DNA of 64,000 bases. Origin: Polaribacter sp. WD7. GTDB lineage: Bacteria; Bacteroidota; Bacteroidia; Flavobacteriales; Flavobacteriaceae. The notes under the pieces were generated by a model that saw only the letters and a program-made list of their open reading frames with translations, was not told the origin of the DNA and made no database searches. This document shows, piece by piece, positions 35,700 to 44,637 of this stretch. A program made the position numbers and the translations under genes. Within the stretch, counting starts at the first letter, position 1. Each line of letters begins with the position of its first letter. Location: the NCBI RefSeq assembly GCF_003335085.1, contig NZ_QPEJ01000018.1:310001-374000 (forward strand), in the 5' to 3' direction.

Positions 35700-36380
35700 A
35701 TGGAGTTCAAATTCTTCAAAAAATCAATTCCTACGCTTATTTTTTTAGGTGTATTTTCTGTTATTGGAGTTTCTGTGTTTTATCACTTGGTAAAAAAAGA
35801 AAATCGTCTTAAGGTATTTAATCCTGTAGATGTTAATCCAAGATTGGTAGATGAAAGTATGTTTCACATTCAAAAAAATCATAAGATTGCAGATTTTGAA
35901 CTTATAAACCAAAACGGCAAAGTAATCACAAATTCAAACTACAAAAATAAAATTTATATTGCCGATTTCTTTTTTACAAGATGTCAAACCATTTGTATTG
36001 CAATGGCTTATAATATGAGTGAATTGCAAGAGTTTTATAAAGATGATGATGACATTATGTTTCTATCTCACTCAGTAACTCCAGTTATGGATAGCGTACC
36101 AGTATTAAAGGAATATGCAAAAAGAAAAGGAGTTATAGATAAAAAATGGAACGTCACCACAGGAAGTAAAAAACATATATACGAGTTAGCGCGCAAAAGT
36201 TATTTTGCAGTTTTAGATGAAGGAGATGGGGGTGAACAAGATTTTATACATACAGAACAATTTGTTTTGGTAGATAAAGAAAGACGTATTAGAGGTTATT
36301 ATGATGGCACAGATATAGAAGATATGGAAAAACTAAAAAACGATATTGTTTTGTTAAAAGAAGAATATGTAACTCAATAA
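35700..36380 (+). CDS. SCO1/SenC family protein
   Basis: This is a membrane-anchored thioredoxin-fold copper chaperone of the SCO1/SenC family, 226 residues, facing the periplasm. One N-terminal hydrophobic helix (TLIFLGVFSVIGVSVFYHLV) anchors it. The copper-binding cysteines are in FFFTRCQTICIAM (CxxxC) and the distal histidine in QDFIHTEQFVLVD. The strand IYIADFF and the segment VTPVMDSVPVLKEYAKRKGV match the family. It probably helps load copper into the CuA site of the cytochrome oxidase encoded at 48.7-51.5 kb. It has its own promoter box and ends ~50 bases before feoA. Confidence 0.88.
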   Translation: MEFKFFKKSIPTLIFLGVFSVIGVSVFYHLVKKENRLKVFNPVDVNPRLVDESMFHIQKNHKIADFELINQNGKVITNSNYKNKIYIADFFFTRCQTICIAMAYNMSELQEFYKDDDDIMFLSHSVTPVMDSVPVLKEYAKRKGVIDKKWNVTTGSKKHIYELARKSYFAVLDEGDGGEQDFIHTEQFVLVDKERRIRGYYDGTDIEDMEKLKNDIVLLKEEYVTQ

Positions 36381-36406
36381 AACTGTTTAGAACGATTCTA
36401 AATTCC

Positions 36407-36414
36407 TATATTTG
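36407..36414 (+). promoter_or_regulatory. -7 promoter box of feoAB
   Basis: TATATTTG matches TAnnTTTG. It contains the TTG at 36412 that would otherwise look like the feoA start. No obvious Fur box is seen beside it. Confidence 0.5.
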
Positions 36415-36432
36415 CTTCCCAAAATAAATGAG

Positions 36433-36663
36433 TTGAGTACAATTGCATCTTTACATATTGGAGAAGTAGGGTATATTTCTGAAGAAGCCTTAGACTTTAT
36501 TCCATTAAAATTATTAGAAATGGGTTGTTTGCCAGGAGCCGAAATAGAATTGGTACAAATAGCTCCTTTAAAAGATCCAATTTACATTTGTGTAAACGGA
36601 AGCCATTTGGCAATTAGAAAAGAAACTGCAGCTCAAATTAAAATACTTAAAAGCGATATTTAA
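36433..36663 (+). CDS. feoA: FeoA family protein (ferrous iron transport)
   Basis: This small cytoplasmic SH3-like protein helps FeoB in ferrous iron uptake. Conserved segments are SLHIGEVGYI, LKLLEMGCLPGAEIELVQIAPLKDP and YICVNGSHLAIRKETAAQIKI. No ATG fits: the one at 36428 meets a stop at once. The frame opens at a TTG at 36412, which lies in the -7 promoter box, so the TTG at 36433 is the likely start, giving 76 residues. The stop overlaps the feoB start (TAATG). The operon is feoA-feoB plus the small Cys-rich peptide. Confidence 0.87.
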   Translation: MSTIASLHIGEVGYISEEALDFIPLKLLEMGCLPGAEIELVQIAPLKDPIYICVNGSHLAIRKETAAQIKILKSDI

Positions 36664-38774
36664 TGTCTAAAAACGATATAAAAGTTGCTTTAATAGGAAA
36701 CCCTAATACAGGAAAAACCTCTTTATTCAATCAACTTACCGGATTAAATCAAAAAGTTGGGAATTACCCAGGCATCACAGTAGATAAAAAACAAGGAGTT
36801 AGTAAACTTTCTGCAACACAAAACGCCTTAGTTACAGATTTACCTGGTACATATAGTATAAACCCTACTTCTCTTGATGAAAGTATCGTTTTAAAAACAC
36901 TTTTACATAAAGATGTAGAAACCTCTCCTGAAGTTATTTTGGTAGTTGCTGATGTAGAAAACTTAAAAAGAAATTTACTCCTTTTTTCTCAAATCAAAGA
37001 TTTAGAAATACCTACAGTATTAGCTATTAATATGGTAGATCAAATGGTAAAAAAAGGAATTTCTATTGATTTGTCTATTTTAAAAGAAGAGTTAAATACA
37101 GAAGTTGTATTAATTAGTGCCAGAAAAAACGAAGGTATTAAAGAGTTAAAAGAAGCCATAATTCGCTGTCATGTTGCAGCAAAGGCTTCTCCACTATGCA
37201 ATATAGACAATAAAATAGATCCAAATTATTTTCAGAAATTAAAAGAAATCAGTCCAAACCATTCTATGTATGAATTGTGGTTGATGGTAACACAAAATAA
37301 TTTTCCAGATTCTATTTCTAAAGAAGAAAAAACAAAACTAATAGAGTTTAAAAAAGATATTTCTACACTTAAAAAATACCAACACAAAGAAACTATTTAT
37401 CGTTACCAAGAGATTAATAAAATCTTAAAAAAAACCTATATAATAGATAAAACTAAGGCCTCAGATTTACGAAGTAAACTAGACAAGATCTTTACCCACA
37501 AAATTTTTGGTTACGTTTTTTTTGTATTTTTATTATTGCTTATTTTTCAATCTATTTTTGATTGGGCCTCTGTACCCATGGATTTTATTGATGCAACATT
37601 TGCTGATATTTCAACTTATGCAAAAAAGCAATTACCAGCAGGTCTTTTATCAGATTTAATTACAGAAGGTATCATACCGGGTATTGGAGGTGTTATCATT
37701 TTTATTCCTCAAATTGCTATATTATTTCTGTTTATTGCCATTCTAGAAGAAACAGGATATATGAGTCGTGTTGTTTTCTTAATGGACAAAATTATGCGTC
37801 GTTTTGGGATGAATGGCAAAAGTGTGATTCCTTTAATTTCCGGAACAGCATGTGCCATACCAGCCATTATGGCAACTAGAACTATTTCTAGTTGGAAAGA
37901 ACGATTAATTACTATTTTAGTAACACCGTTTACAACCTGTTCTGCACGCTTACCAGTTTATGCAATTTTAATAGCTTTAGTCATACCAAGTAAAAAAATC
38001 TTTGGTTTTTTAAATTTACAAGGTTTAGTGTTACTTTCTTTATATGGTCTGGGGTTTGCTACCGCTGTCTTAGCAGCTTACATTTTACATAAAACACTAA
38101 AATTAAAAACAAAATCTTTTTTTGTAGTAGAAATGCCAAACTACAAAATACCTTCTGTAAAAAATGTTTTTTTAGAAGTTTTAGAAAAAACAAAGTCTTT
38201 TGTTTTTGAGGCAGGTAAAATTATTTTAGCCTTATCTATAGTTTTGTGGTTTTTGGCTTCAAACGGGCCATCATCTTTTGATAATGCAGCGCGAAATACA
38301 ATAGAAAATGTTGCAAATCAAAATGTATCAAAACAAGAGCTGCAACAAGAAATAGCCTCAGCAAAATTAGAAAATTCTTACATTGGTATTTTAGGTAAAA
38401 CCATAGAACCAATTATAAAACCTCTAGGTTACGATTGGAAAATTGGTATAGCTTTAATTACTTCTTTTGCTGCAAGAGAAGTGTTTGTGGGTACATTAGC
38501 TACTATATACAGCGTAGGTGCAGATGATGAAGATACGACCACCATTAAACAAAAAATGGCATCAGAAATCAATCCAAGTACAGGTCAAAAAAGATTCAAT
38601 TTTGCGGTAGGGATGTCATTAATGGTTTTTTATGCTTTTGCAATGCAATGTATGGCAACTTTAGCCATTGTAAAACGAGAAACAAAGACTTGGAAATGGC
38701 CATTAATTCAGTTATTTGGTATGGGTTTACTAGCGTACATTTCATCATTTATTACATATCAAATTTTAAGTTAA
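36663..38774 (+). CDS. feoB: Ferrous iron transporter B
   Basis: This is a large inner membrane GTPase-permease of 703 residues that imports Fe2+. The N-terminal G domain has GNPNTGKTSLFNQLTG (G1, residues ~12-27), NYPGITVD (G2 region), LVTDLPGTYS (G3) and LAINMVDQ (G4). The membrane part begins near residue 275 and includes the two Gate motifs with the conserved cysteine context SGTACAIPAIMATRTI and TTCSARLPVYAILIAL, then SFAAREVFVGTLATIYSV. The helix GMSLMVFYAFAMQCMATLAIVKRET is typical. It overlaps feoA by one base and the following Cys-rich peptide by one base. Confidence 0.97.
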   Translation: MSKNDIKVALIGNPNTGKTSLFNQLTGLNQKVGNYPGITVDKKQGVSKLSATQNALVTDLPGTYSINPTSLDESIVLKTLLHKDVETSPEVILVVADVENLKRNLLLFSQIKDLEIPTVLAINMVDQMVKKGISIDLSILKEELNTEVVLISARKNEGIKELKEAIIRCHVAAKASPLCNIDNKIDPNYFQKLKEISPNHSMYELWLMVTQNNFPDSISKEEKTKLIEFKKDISTLKKYQHKETIYRYQEINKILKKTYIIDKTKASDLRSKLDKIFTHKIFGYVFFVFLLLLIFQSIFDWASVPMDFIDATFADISTYAKKQLPAGLLSDLITEGIIPGIGGVIIFIPQIAILFLFIAILEETGYMSRVVFLMDKIMRRFGMNGKSVIPLISGTACAIPAIMATRTISSWKERLITILVTPFTTCSARLPVYAILIALVIPSKKIFGFLNLQGLVLLSLYGLGFATAVLAAYILHKTLKLKTKSFFVVEMPNYKIPSVKNVFLEVLEKTKSFVFEAGKIILALSIVLWFLASNGPSSFDNAARNTIENVANQNVSKQELQQEIASAKLENSYIGILGKTIEPIIKPLGYDWKIGIALITSFAAREVFVGTLATIYSVGADDEDTTTIKQKMASEINPSTGQKRFNFAVGMSLMVFYAFAMQCMATLAIVKRETKTWKWPLIQLFGMGLLAYISSFITYQILS

Positions 38775-38890
38775 TGCAAGAAGTTATCATTTATATTATA
38801 GTAGCACTAGCTGTCTTTTTTTTGGTAAAAAAATATATTTTTCCTTCAAAAAAAGACAAAAATTGTAATACAGACTGCGGTTGCCATTAA
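38774..38890 (+). CDS. FeoB-associated Cys-rich membrane protein
   Basis: This tiny protein has 38 residues: an N-terminal hydrophobic helix (VIIYIIVALAVFFLVKKYIF) and a short tail ending KDKNCNTDCGCH, with three cysteines and a histidine. The position directly after feoB, with the start overlapping its stop (TAATG), is that of the FeoB-associated Cys-rich membrane protein of Bacteroidota and is the functional analogue of FeoC in position. The Cys tail may bind iron or an Fe-S cluster; this is inference. The same frame is open upstream inside feoB, but only the ATG at 38774 makes sense. Confidence 0.85.
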   Translation: MQEVIIYIIVALAVFFLVKKYIFPSKKDKNCNTDCGCH

Positions 38891-39000
38891 AACTTTGAAT
38901 TCATTATAAATATGTTCTTTAACACAAAATTAGTAAGTTGTACTCGTAAGGTTTTATAGTTTTACAGACATAATATAAGAACTAAAACAAAACTAGTAAT

Positions 39001-39561
39001 ATGAAAAAATCAATCATAACGTTTGCTATATTTGCCATTGCATTAGCAACATCAACAGAAACAAGGGCTCAAAAATTCCCAAGATTAGATGCTAGTCCAA
39101 TGGATGCTGCTGTTTATCCAAAAAATTGGAGAAATGCAGACAAATTAGTCAAAATTATTTATGGAAGACCTCAATTAAAAGGAAGACAATTAGCTGATTT
39201 AGCTAAAGTGTCAAAAAAAGGAGTTTGGAGAACAGGAGCTAATGAAGCACCAGAAATTACTTTTTATAAAGATGTACTTTTTGGAGGAAAAGAGGTAAAA
39301 GCAGGTACATATACATTATTTACAATCCCAGGTGAGACCAATTGGACGTTTGTGTTAAGTGCTGTTAGAAATGTTTGGGGTCATTATTCTTATGATGTTA
39401 AAGACGATGTTTTAAGGGTAGAGGGTGATGTGTTAACATCAGAAGATCCAATTGAAGCCTTTTCAATAACTTTTGAAGAAAGAGAAGAAAAAGTTATGAT
39501 GTATTTAGGGTGGGGTAAAACAATTGCTTCGATATCTATAAAAGATAAAACATCAAAATAG
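39001..39561 (+). CDS. DUF2911 domain protein, exported
   Basis: This 186-residue protein has an N-terminal signal peptide (KKSIITFAIFAIALATSTETRAQ). The body matches DUF2911 proteins of Bacteroidota: PRLDASPMDAAVYP, VKIIYGRPQLKGR, VWRTGANEAPEITFYKDVLFGGKEVKAGTYTLFTIPG, and WTFVLSAVRNVWGHYSYD. The fold is beta-rich and the protein probably periplasmic or in the outer envelope. Function is unknown. It is monocistronic, 110 bases after the Feo operon, and converges on the SPOR-domain gene. The gap upstream has no clear TAnnTTTG box. Confidence 0.8.
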   Translation: MKKSIITFAIFAIALATSTETRAQKFPRLDASPMDAAVYPKNWRNADKLVKIIYGRPQLKGRQLADLAKVSKKGVWRTGANEAPEITFYKDVLFGGKEVKAGTYTLFTIPGETNWTFVLSAVRNVWGHYSYDVKDDVLRVEGDVLTSEDPIEAFSITFEEREEKVMMYLGWGKTIASISIKDKTSK

Positions 39562-39585
39562 GCATATTTATACTTTTAGGAAATA

Positions 39586-39954
39586 TTATTTCCCCATAGG
39601 TATAACAATAATACCAGAAAATTTTTCTCTAAAAATAAGTAAGTCTTTATCTGCTTCTAGTTTGGTTTTGTAATTACCAACTTGCACTTTCCATTCAGGA
39701 GACTTATATACTAATTTAGTAATATATCCAGGAAATTCTGCTCTAAAACGAGCACGTATTTTTCTGGATTTTTGCTCATTACCATTATAGAGTTGTATTC
39801 TAAAACCATAGCCATACCTTTCATTATAGTCTCTTTTTTTAGCTATGATATTTTTAATTTCTGCAGATTCATTAGTTTGATTTTGAGCACAAAAATCTAT
39901 AGAGATAGCTATTAAAAAGAAGATTAGAACGGGCAATTTTATATTGTTTTTCAT
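39586..39954 (-). CDS. SPOR domain protein, exported
   Basis: This 122-residue protein has a signal peptide (LPVLIFFLIAISIDFCAQ) and a C-terminal SPOR-like domain: GYGFRIQLYNGNEQKSRKIRARFRAEFP, followed by YKSPEWKVQVGNYKTKLEADKDL. SPOR domains bind denuded peptidoglycan, so it is presumably a periplasmic wall-binding protein, perhaps attached to the outer membrane. A cysteine, C22 in DFCAQ, makes a lipoprotein possible but the lipobox is poor. It is divergent from the cytochrome operon and convergent with the DUF2911 gene. Confidence 0.75.
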   Translation of the reverse strand: MKNNIKLPVLIFFLIAISIDFCAQNQTNESAEIKNIIAKKRDYNERYGYGFRIQLYNGNEQKSRKIRARFRAEFPGYITKLVYKSPEWKVQVGNYKTKLEADKDLLIFREKFSGIIVIPMGK

Positions 39955-39971
39955 CTCTGAATTTGTTTCTA

Positions 39972-39979
39972 CAAAAATA
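39972..39979 (-). promoter_or_regulatory. -7 promoter box of the SPOR gene
   Basis: On the minus strand this reads TATTTTTG, matching TAnnTTTG, about 18 bases before the ATG. Confidence 0.4.
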
Positions 39980-40079
39980 ACGACTAAGAATTGAATATAT
40001 TAAAGCCTCTCTTTATTTAGAATTATTATAAATTATTATTTAAGATTCTTTTCCTTTTCCGAAATTTAGCAATATGTAG

Positions 40080-40087
40080 TACTTTTG
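40080..40087 (+). promoter_or_regulatory. -7 promoter box of the ACIII/oxidase operon
   Basis: TACTTTTG matches TAnnTTTG. It lies 13 bases before the ATG at 40101 and 61 before the ATG at 40149. Confidence 0.45.
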
Positions 40088-40148
40088 TCGAACGAAAAAA
40101 ATGACTTTATATCATTTTATAATTGATATTTTTAAACAAAGTTTAAAT

Positions 40149-41459
40149 ATGAAAAGTGTAGCATTGCACAATAGACTAACCACAATTCTTCTTAAGAACT
40201 TTACAATTCTTTTATTTTTTGGTTTTAGTATATCTTCTTTTTCTCAAGATGTAGACGAAGCTAAGCAAAGAGAGGGTAGAAAACTGTTTAAATCTTTATG
40301 TGCTTCTTGTCATAAATTAGATAAGAAATTAGTAGGGCCAGCTTTAGGTGGTGTTGAGGAACGAAGAGAAAACGCTTGGTTGCTTGCATGGATTCGTAAT
40401 AATGCAGAGCTTAGAGCTTCTGGGGATCAAGATGCAATAGCAATTTATGAAGAGTATAATGGCTCTAATATGTCTGCTTTCCCTCAATTAACAGATAAAA
40501 ATATCAACGATATTTTATATTACACCACAGTAGGAGAGATAAAAAAAGAGGTTGTAGCAGATTCTAGTACAGTAGCTGTCGGGGGTTCAACCTCTGGAGG
40601 TGCTCCTGAGTGGTTGATCTACATACTTGCTGCCGCAATTATAGTTGCTTTCCTAATGATAGCAAGCTTGTTAAAGCAGGTAAATGAATTGAAGGGTAAT
40701 ACAAAACCAGATGTTAAGTCTAATCTAAAAAGAGACTTGCAAGAATTATGGGTGGGTATAAAAAATAACACGTTCTTAAAAGTAACGTTTACTATTTTCT
40801 TATTGTTGGTAGGTGCTTATGTTGTCTTCGGAACCTTATTTAAGGTTGGTGTAGATGAAGGTTATCAGCCAATTCAACCAATATTATTTTCTCACAAAAT
40901 TCATGCAGGTGCTAATAAGGTAGATTGTCAATATTGTCATTCTTCTGCAAAGCATAGTAAGCATTCTGGTATACCTCCTGTAAATGTTTGTATGAATTGT
41001 CATAAAAATATTTCTGAAGTTGCAGAGAATACAGTTGTGGAGTTGGAAGACGGAACAGTGTATGGTAAAGAATACTTAGACAATGAAATTGCTAAAGTTT
41101 ACAAGGCAGCTGGTTGGGATGCTGAAAATCTTGAGTATACTGGAGATACAAAGCCAATTAAATGGGTTCGTATACATAACTTACCGGATTTTGTGTATTT
41201 TAATCACTCTCAGCATGTTGTAGCTGGTAATGTGGCTTGTCAAAAATGTCATGGACCTGTTACGGAGATGGAAGAGATGTATCAATACTCTGAGTTGACT
41301 ATGGGTTGGTGTATCAATTGTCACAGAGAAACTAGAGTAGATTTAAAAGGAAACGAGTATTATGCTAAAATTCATGAGCAACTTGCTAAAAAGTATGGTG
41401 TAGAAAAAGTTACAGCAGCTCAGTTAGGTGGATTGGAGTGTGGTAAATGTCACTATTAA
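40149..41459 (+). CDS. actA: ActA: multiheme cytochrome c subunit of Alternative Complex III
   Basis: This is an exported, membrane-bound cytochrome c subunit of the menaquinol:electron acceptor oxidoreductase ACIII. Six CxxCH heme motifs are present: CASCHK in an N-terminal class I cytochrome domain, then CQYCHS, CMNCHK, CQKCHG, CINCHR and CGKCHY in a cytochrome c7-like pentaheme domain. Hydrophobic helices lie between the two domains (EWLIYILAAAIIVAFLMIASLL and VTFTIFLLLVGAYVVFGTLF). The signal peptide is LLKNFTILLFFGFSISSFSQ. The frame also opens at 40101, 16 codons earlier; 40149 (MKSVAL) gives a normal signal peptide and leader. It heads the actABCDEF-coxBA operon. Confidence 0.9.
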   Translation: MKSVALHNRLTTILLKNFTILLFFGFSISSFSQDVDEAKQREGRKLFKSLCASCHKLDKKLVGPALGGVEERRENAWLLAWIRNNAELRASGDQDAIAIYEEYNGSNMSAFPQLTDKNINDILYYTTVGEIKKEVVADSSTVAVGGSTSGGAPEWLIYILAAAIIVAFLMIASLLKQVNELKGNTKPDVKSNLKRDLQELWVGIKNNTFLKVTFTIFLLLVGAYVVFGTLFKVGVDEGYQPIQPILFSHKIHAGANKVDCQYCHSSAKHSKHSGIPPVNVCMNCHKNISEVAENTVVELEDGTVYGKEYLDNEIAKVYKAAGWDAENLEYTGDTKPIKWVRIHNLPDFVYFNHSQHVVAGNVACQKCHGPVTEMEEMYQYSELTMGWCINCHRETRVDLKGNEYYAKIHEQLAKKYGVEKVTAAQLGGLECGKCHY

Positions 41460-41523
41460 CAAAGAAGAAAGATAGTTTTGGGTACTACAATATCTACAGC
41501 TAACAACTAATAACTATATATAA

Positions 41524-44500
41524 ATGGCTTCAAACAAAAAATACTGGAAAAGTGTTGAGGAACTTAAAGACAGTTCTATTGTTGAAACGTTGAGTAAAAA
41601 CGAGTTTGTAGAAGAAATTCCAACAGATCAGTTTTTAGGTGATAAAGAAACGTTAGAGAATTCGTCTACATCGCGTAGAGATTTCTTGAAATATGTTGGG
41701 TTCACAACTGCTGCAGCTTCTTTAGCTGCTTGTGAAGGACCAGTTGTTAAATCAATTCCTTACGTAGTACAACCAAATGATGTAATTCCTGGAGTTGCAG
41801 ACTGGTATGCTACATCTATAGCAGACGGTTATGATTTTGCAAATGTTTTAGTTAAAACACGAGAAGGGCGTCCAATTCAAATCATGCCAAATAAAGAAGC
41901 AAACGGCACAACAAGCGCAAGAGTGCAAGCTGCTGTTCTTTCTTTGTATGATGAAAAACTACGTTTAAAAAATCCATCAAAATCAGGAGAAGAAATTAGT
42001 TGGGCAGATGCTGATAAAGAAATAGGAGTAAAATTAAACGAATTAAAAGAAGCTAATAAACCTGTTGTACTTTTAACAGGAACTCTAGCAAGCCCTTCTA
42101 CTCAGAAAATTATTGAAGGTTTTACAGAGGTTTATCCAAATATAAAACATGTTGTATATGATGCAGTTTCAGAGTCTGGTGCTGCTGATGCTTTTATGGC
42201 AATGTATGGCAAACGTGCGTTGCCAAATTACCATCTAGATAAAGCTAAAACAATTGTTTCTTTTGGTGCAGACTTTTTAGGGGATTTTCATGGTGGTTTT
42301 GAAAAACAATATATAGCTGGTAGAAATCCAAATACTGGACAGATGTCTTATCATGTTCAGTTTGAAAGCAACATGTCTTTGACTGGTGCTAATGCAGATA
42401 AAAGAGTGGTAGTAAAGCCTTCAGATCAAGTATTTGCTTTACTTAACTTGTATAATGCAATTACAGGAAACAATATTTCATCTAAAGCAACACCTGTAGA
42501 TGCTGAAGTGAAGAAAATGGCCGTTGAATTAAAGAAGTCAGGTTCTAAAGCGGTTGTACTAACAGGGCTTAACGATAAAAATGCGCAATTAGTTGCTTTG
42601 GCAATTAATGCTGCTTTAAACAGCGAAATTGTTGATGTAAATAACACATTAAATGTTCGCCAAGGAAACGATACAGAAGTAGCTCAGTTGGTTTCTGATA
42701 TGAAATCAGGAAAGATAGCAGGTGTAATTTCTTACAATGTAGATCCTATATATACTTTATCAAATGCTGAAGATTTTGCAGCTGGTTTAGATAAAGTTTC
42801 TTTAAAAGTAGCATTGTCAACAGAAAATAGTGCTACAGTTAATGCAATGGATTATGCATTACCAACTCCACATTTTTTAGAGTCTTGGGGAGATACTCAG
42901 TTTGATGAGTCTACTTATGGTTTAATGCAACCAACAATTCAACCATTATTCAATACACGTCAAGTACAAGATGTTTTGTTAAAATGGTCTGGAAACAGTA
43001 CAAAATATTATGATTATTTAAAAGCATTTGCTGCTACAACGATTCTTAACGAATCTTCGTGGAACAAAGCATTGCATAACGGATTTTTCAAAAGAGAAAT
43101 TGTTGCGAGTAATATAAAAGCAGAAGTTTCTGTAGCAAATGCTGCAGCAGCCTTGTCAAGTTCAGCAAAAAAAGCATCAGGCTTTGAGTTAAACTTATAT
43201 ACAAAAACAGGTTTAGGTGATGGTAAGCAGGCTAACAATCCTTGGTTACAAGAATTTCCTGATCCAATTACAAGAGCTTCTTGGGATAATTATCTAACGA
43301 TATCTATGGCAGATGCCAAAGAATTAGGTTTTTCAAATCCTGTAAAAGACAATGGAGCAATTGATGGAGATTATGCAAAAGTTTCTGTTAACGGAAAAGA
43401 AGTAGTTGTACCTGTAATGATACAACCAGGTCAAGCTAAAGGTTCTTTAGGATTGTCTTTAGGATATGGAAAAACTTTTGGATTAAAAGAAGAAATGCAA
43501 GTTGGGGTAAATGCTTATCCTTTATATGTTAATGGAAATAATATCCAATACGGAGTTGCAATAGAAAAAGTGTCAGGAAACCATAAATTTGCATGTACTC
43601 AAGTACAAAAAACAATTGCTGGACGACACGATATCTTAAAAGTTGCTTCTTTAAAAGAGTATAAAACTGTTGAACCTAAAGATCATCACCATGGGTGGAA
43701 TAAACCTGCGTATGTGTCTTATGATCATCAAGAAGTAGAAGCAAATACTATCGATTTATGGGATGAGCACAATAGAGATATGGGGCATCATTTTAATCTA
43801 TCTATAGATTTGACATCTTGTACAGGTTGTGGAGCATGTGTTGTAGCATGTCATGCAGAAAACAACGTTCCTGTAGTAGGTAAAAATGAAGTAAGAATTG
43901 GTAGAGATATGCACTGGTTGCGTATTGATAGATATTATTCATCTGAAGTAGAAACTAGAGAAGAAGCCAAAGAGTTAGGTTTAAGTAGAGGAGAAACATA
44001 CAGAAAGCTAGAAACTGAAGCAGAAAACCCAGAGGTTACTTTCCAACCGATGATGTGTCAACACTGTAATCATGCTCCGTGTGAAACAGTTTGTCCAGTA
44101 GCAGCCACCACTCACGGTCGTCAAGGTCAGAATCAAATGACTTATAACAGATGTGTAGGTACAAGATATTGTGCAAACAATTGTCCATATAGAGTACGTC
44201 GTTTCAATTGGTTTAAATATTCTGACAATAGTGAATTTGACTTCAATATGAATAATGAATACGGTAAAATGGTGTTAAATCCAGATGTTGTTGTACGTTC
44301 TAGAGGAGTTATGGAAAAATGTTCTATGTGTATTCAAATGACCCAAGCAACTATTCTAAAAGCAAAAAAAGAAGGTAGACTAGTTAATACAGATGAATTT
44401 GAAACAGCTTGTTCGTCTGCATGTACAACAGGAGCTATGGTTTTTGGAGATGTAAATAATAAAAAAGATAAAGTTGCAGCACTTGCAGAAGACAAAAGAG

Positions 44501-44580
44501 CATACAACGTCTTAGATTATTTACAAACAAAACCAAACGTAATCTATCAAGTAAAAATAAAAAATACTAACGAAGCTTAA
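41524..44580 (+). CDS. actB: ActB: molybdopterin oxidoreductase-like iron-sulfur subunit of ACIII
   Basis: This 1018-residue subunit fuses a molybdopterin-oxidoreductase-like domain (lacking evidence of cofactor use in this family) with an Fe-S domain of the NrfC/PsrB type. A Tat-like motif, SRRDFLKYVGFTTAAASLAAC, lies at about residues 50-70, far from the N-terminus, as is usual for this TAT-variant family. The C-terminal part has the ferredoxin ligands SCTGCGACVVACHAENNVP, MMCQHCNHAPCETVCPV, RCVGTRYCANNCPYRVRRFNW and MEKCSMCIQ...SACTTGAMVFGD, for several [4Fe-4S]/[3Fe-4S] clusters. It faces the periplasm and relays electrons from ActC to ActA/ActE. It lies 65 bases after actA. Confidence 0.94.
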   Translation: MASNKKYWKSVEELKDSSIVETLSKNEFVEEIPTDQFLGDKETLENSSTSRRDFLKYVGFTTAAASLAACEGPVVKSIPYVVQPNDVIPGVADWYATSIADGYDFANVLVKTREGRPIQIMPNKEANGTTSARVQAAVLSLYDEKLRLKNPSKSGEEISWADADKEIGVKLNELKEANKPVVLLTGTLASPSTQKIIEGFTEVYPNIKHVVYDAVSESGAADAFMAMYGKRALPNYHLDKAKTIVSFGADFLGDFHGGFEKQYIAGRNPNTGQMSYHVQFESNMSLTGANADKRVVVKPSDQVFALLNLYNAITGNNISSKATPVDAEVKKMAVELKKSGSKAVVLTGLNDKNAQLVALAINAALNSEIVDVNNTLNVRQGNDTEVAQLVSDMKSGKIAGVISYNVDPIYTLSNAEDFAAGLDKVSLKVALSTENSATVNAMDYALPTPHFLESWGDTQFDESTYGLMQPTIQPLFNTRQVQDVLLKWSGNSTKYYDYLKAFAATTILNESSWNKALHNGFFKREIVASNIKAEVSVANAAAALSSSAKKASGFELNLYTKTGLGDGKQANNPWLQEFPDPITRASWDNYLTISMADAKELGFSNPVKDNGAIDGDYAKVSVNGKEVVVPVMIQPGQAKGSLGLSLGYGKTFGLKEEMQVGVNAYPLYVNGNNIQYGVAIEKVSGNHKFACTQVQKTIAGRHDILKVASLKEYKTVEPKDHHHGWNKPAYVSYDHQEVEANTIDLWDEHNRDMGHHFNLSIDLTSCTGCGACVVACHAENNVPVVGKNEVRIGRDMHWLRIDRYYSSEVETREEAKELGLSRGETYRKLETEAENPEVTFQPMMCQHCNHAPCETVCPVAATTHGRQGQNQMTYNRCVGTRYCANNCPYRVRRFNWFKYSDNSEFDFNMNNEYGKMVLNPDVVVRSRGVMEKCSMCIQMTQATILKAKKEGRLVNTDEFETACSSACTTGAMVFGDVNNKKDKVAALAEDKRAYNVLDYLQTKPNVIYQVKIKNTNEA

Positions 44581-44637
44581 ATGAGTTGGAAAGTTTTACA
44601 ACTTTCAACTAAAATTATAAAACTAAGTAATTAAAAT

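Noticed and set aside
38891..39000. Gap between the Feo operon and the DUF2911 gene searched for an RNA gene or riboswitch
   Set aside because: A+T-rich with no stable hairpin, no tRNA-like structure and no clear promoter box.
42426..43238. Minus-strand open frames inside actB and similar antisense frames elsewhere (for example in infB at 58999-59364)
   Set aside because: They are low-complexity shadows of the coding strand with no start context or recognisable domain.
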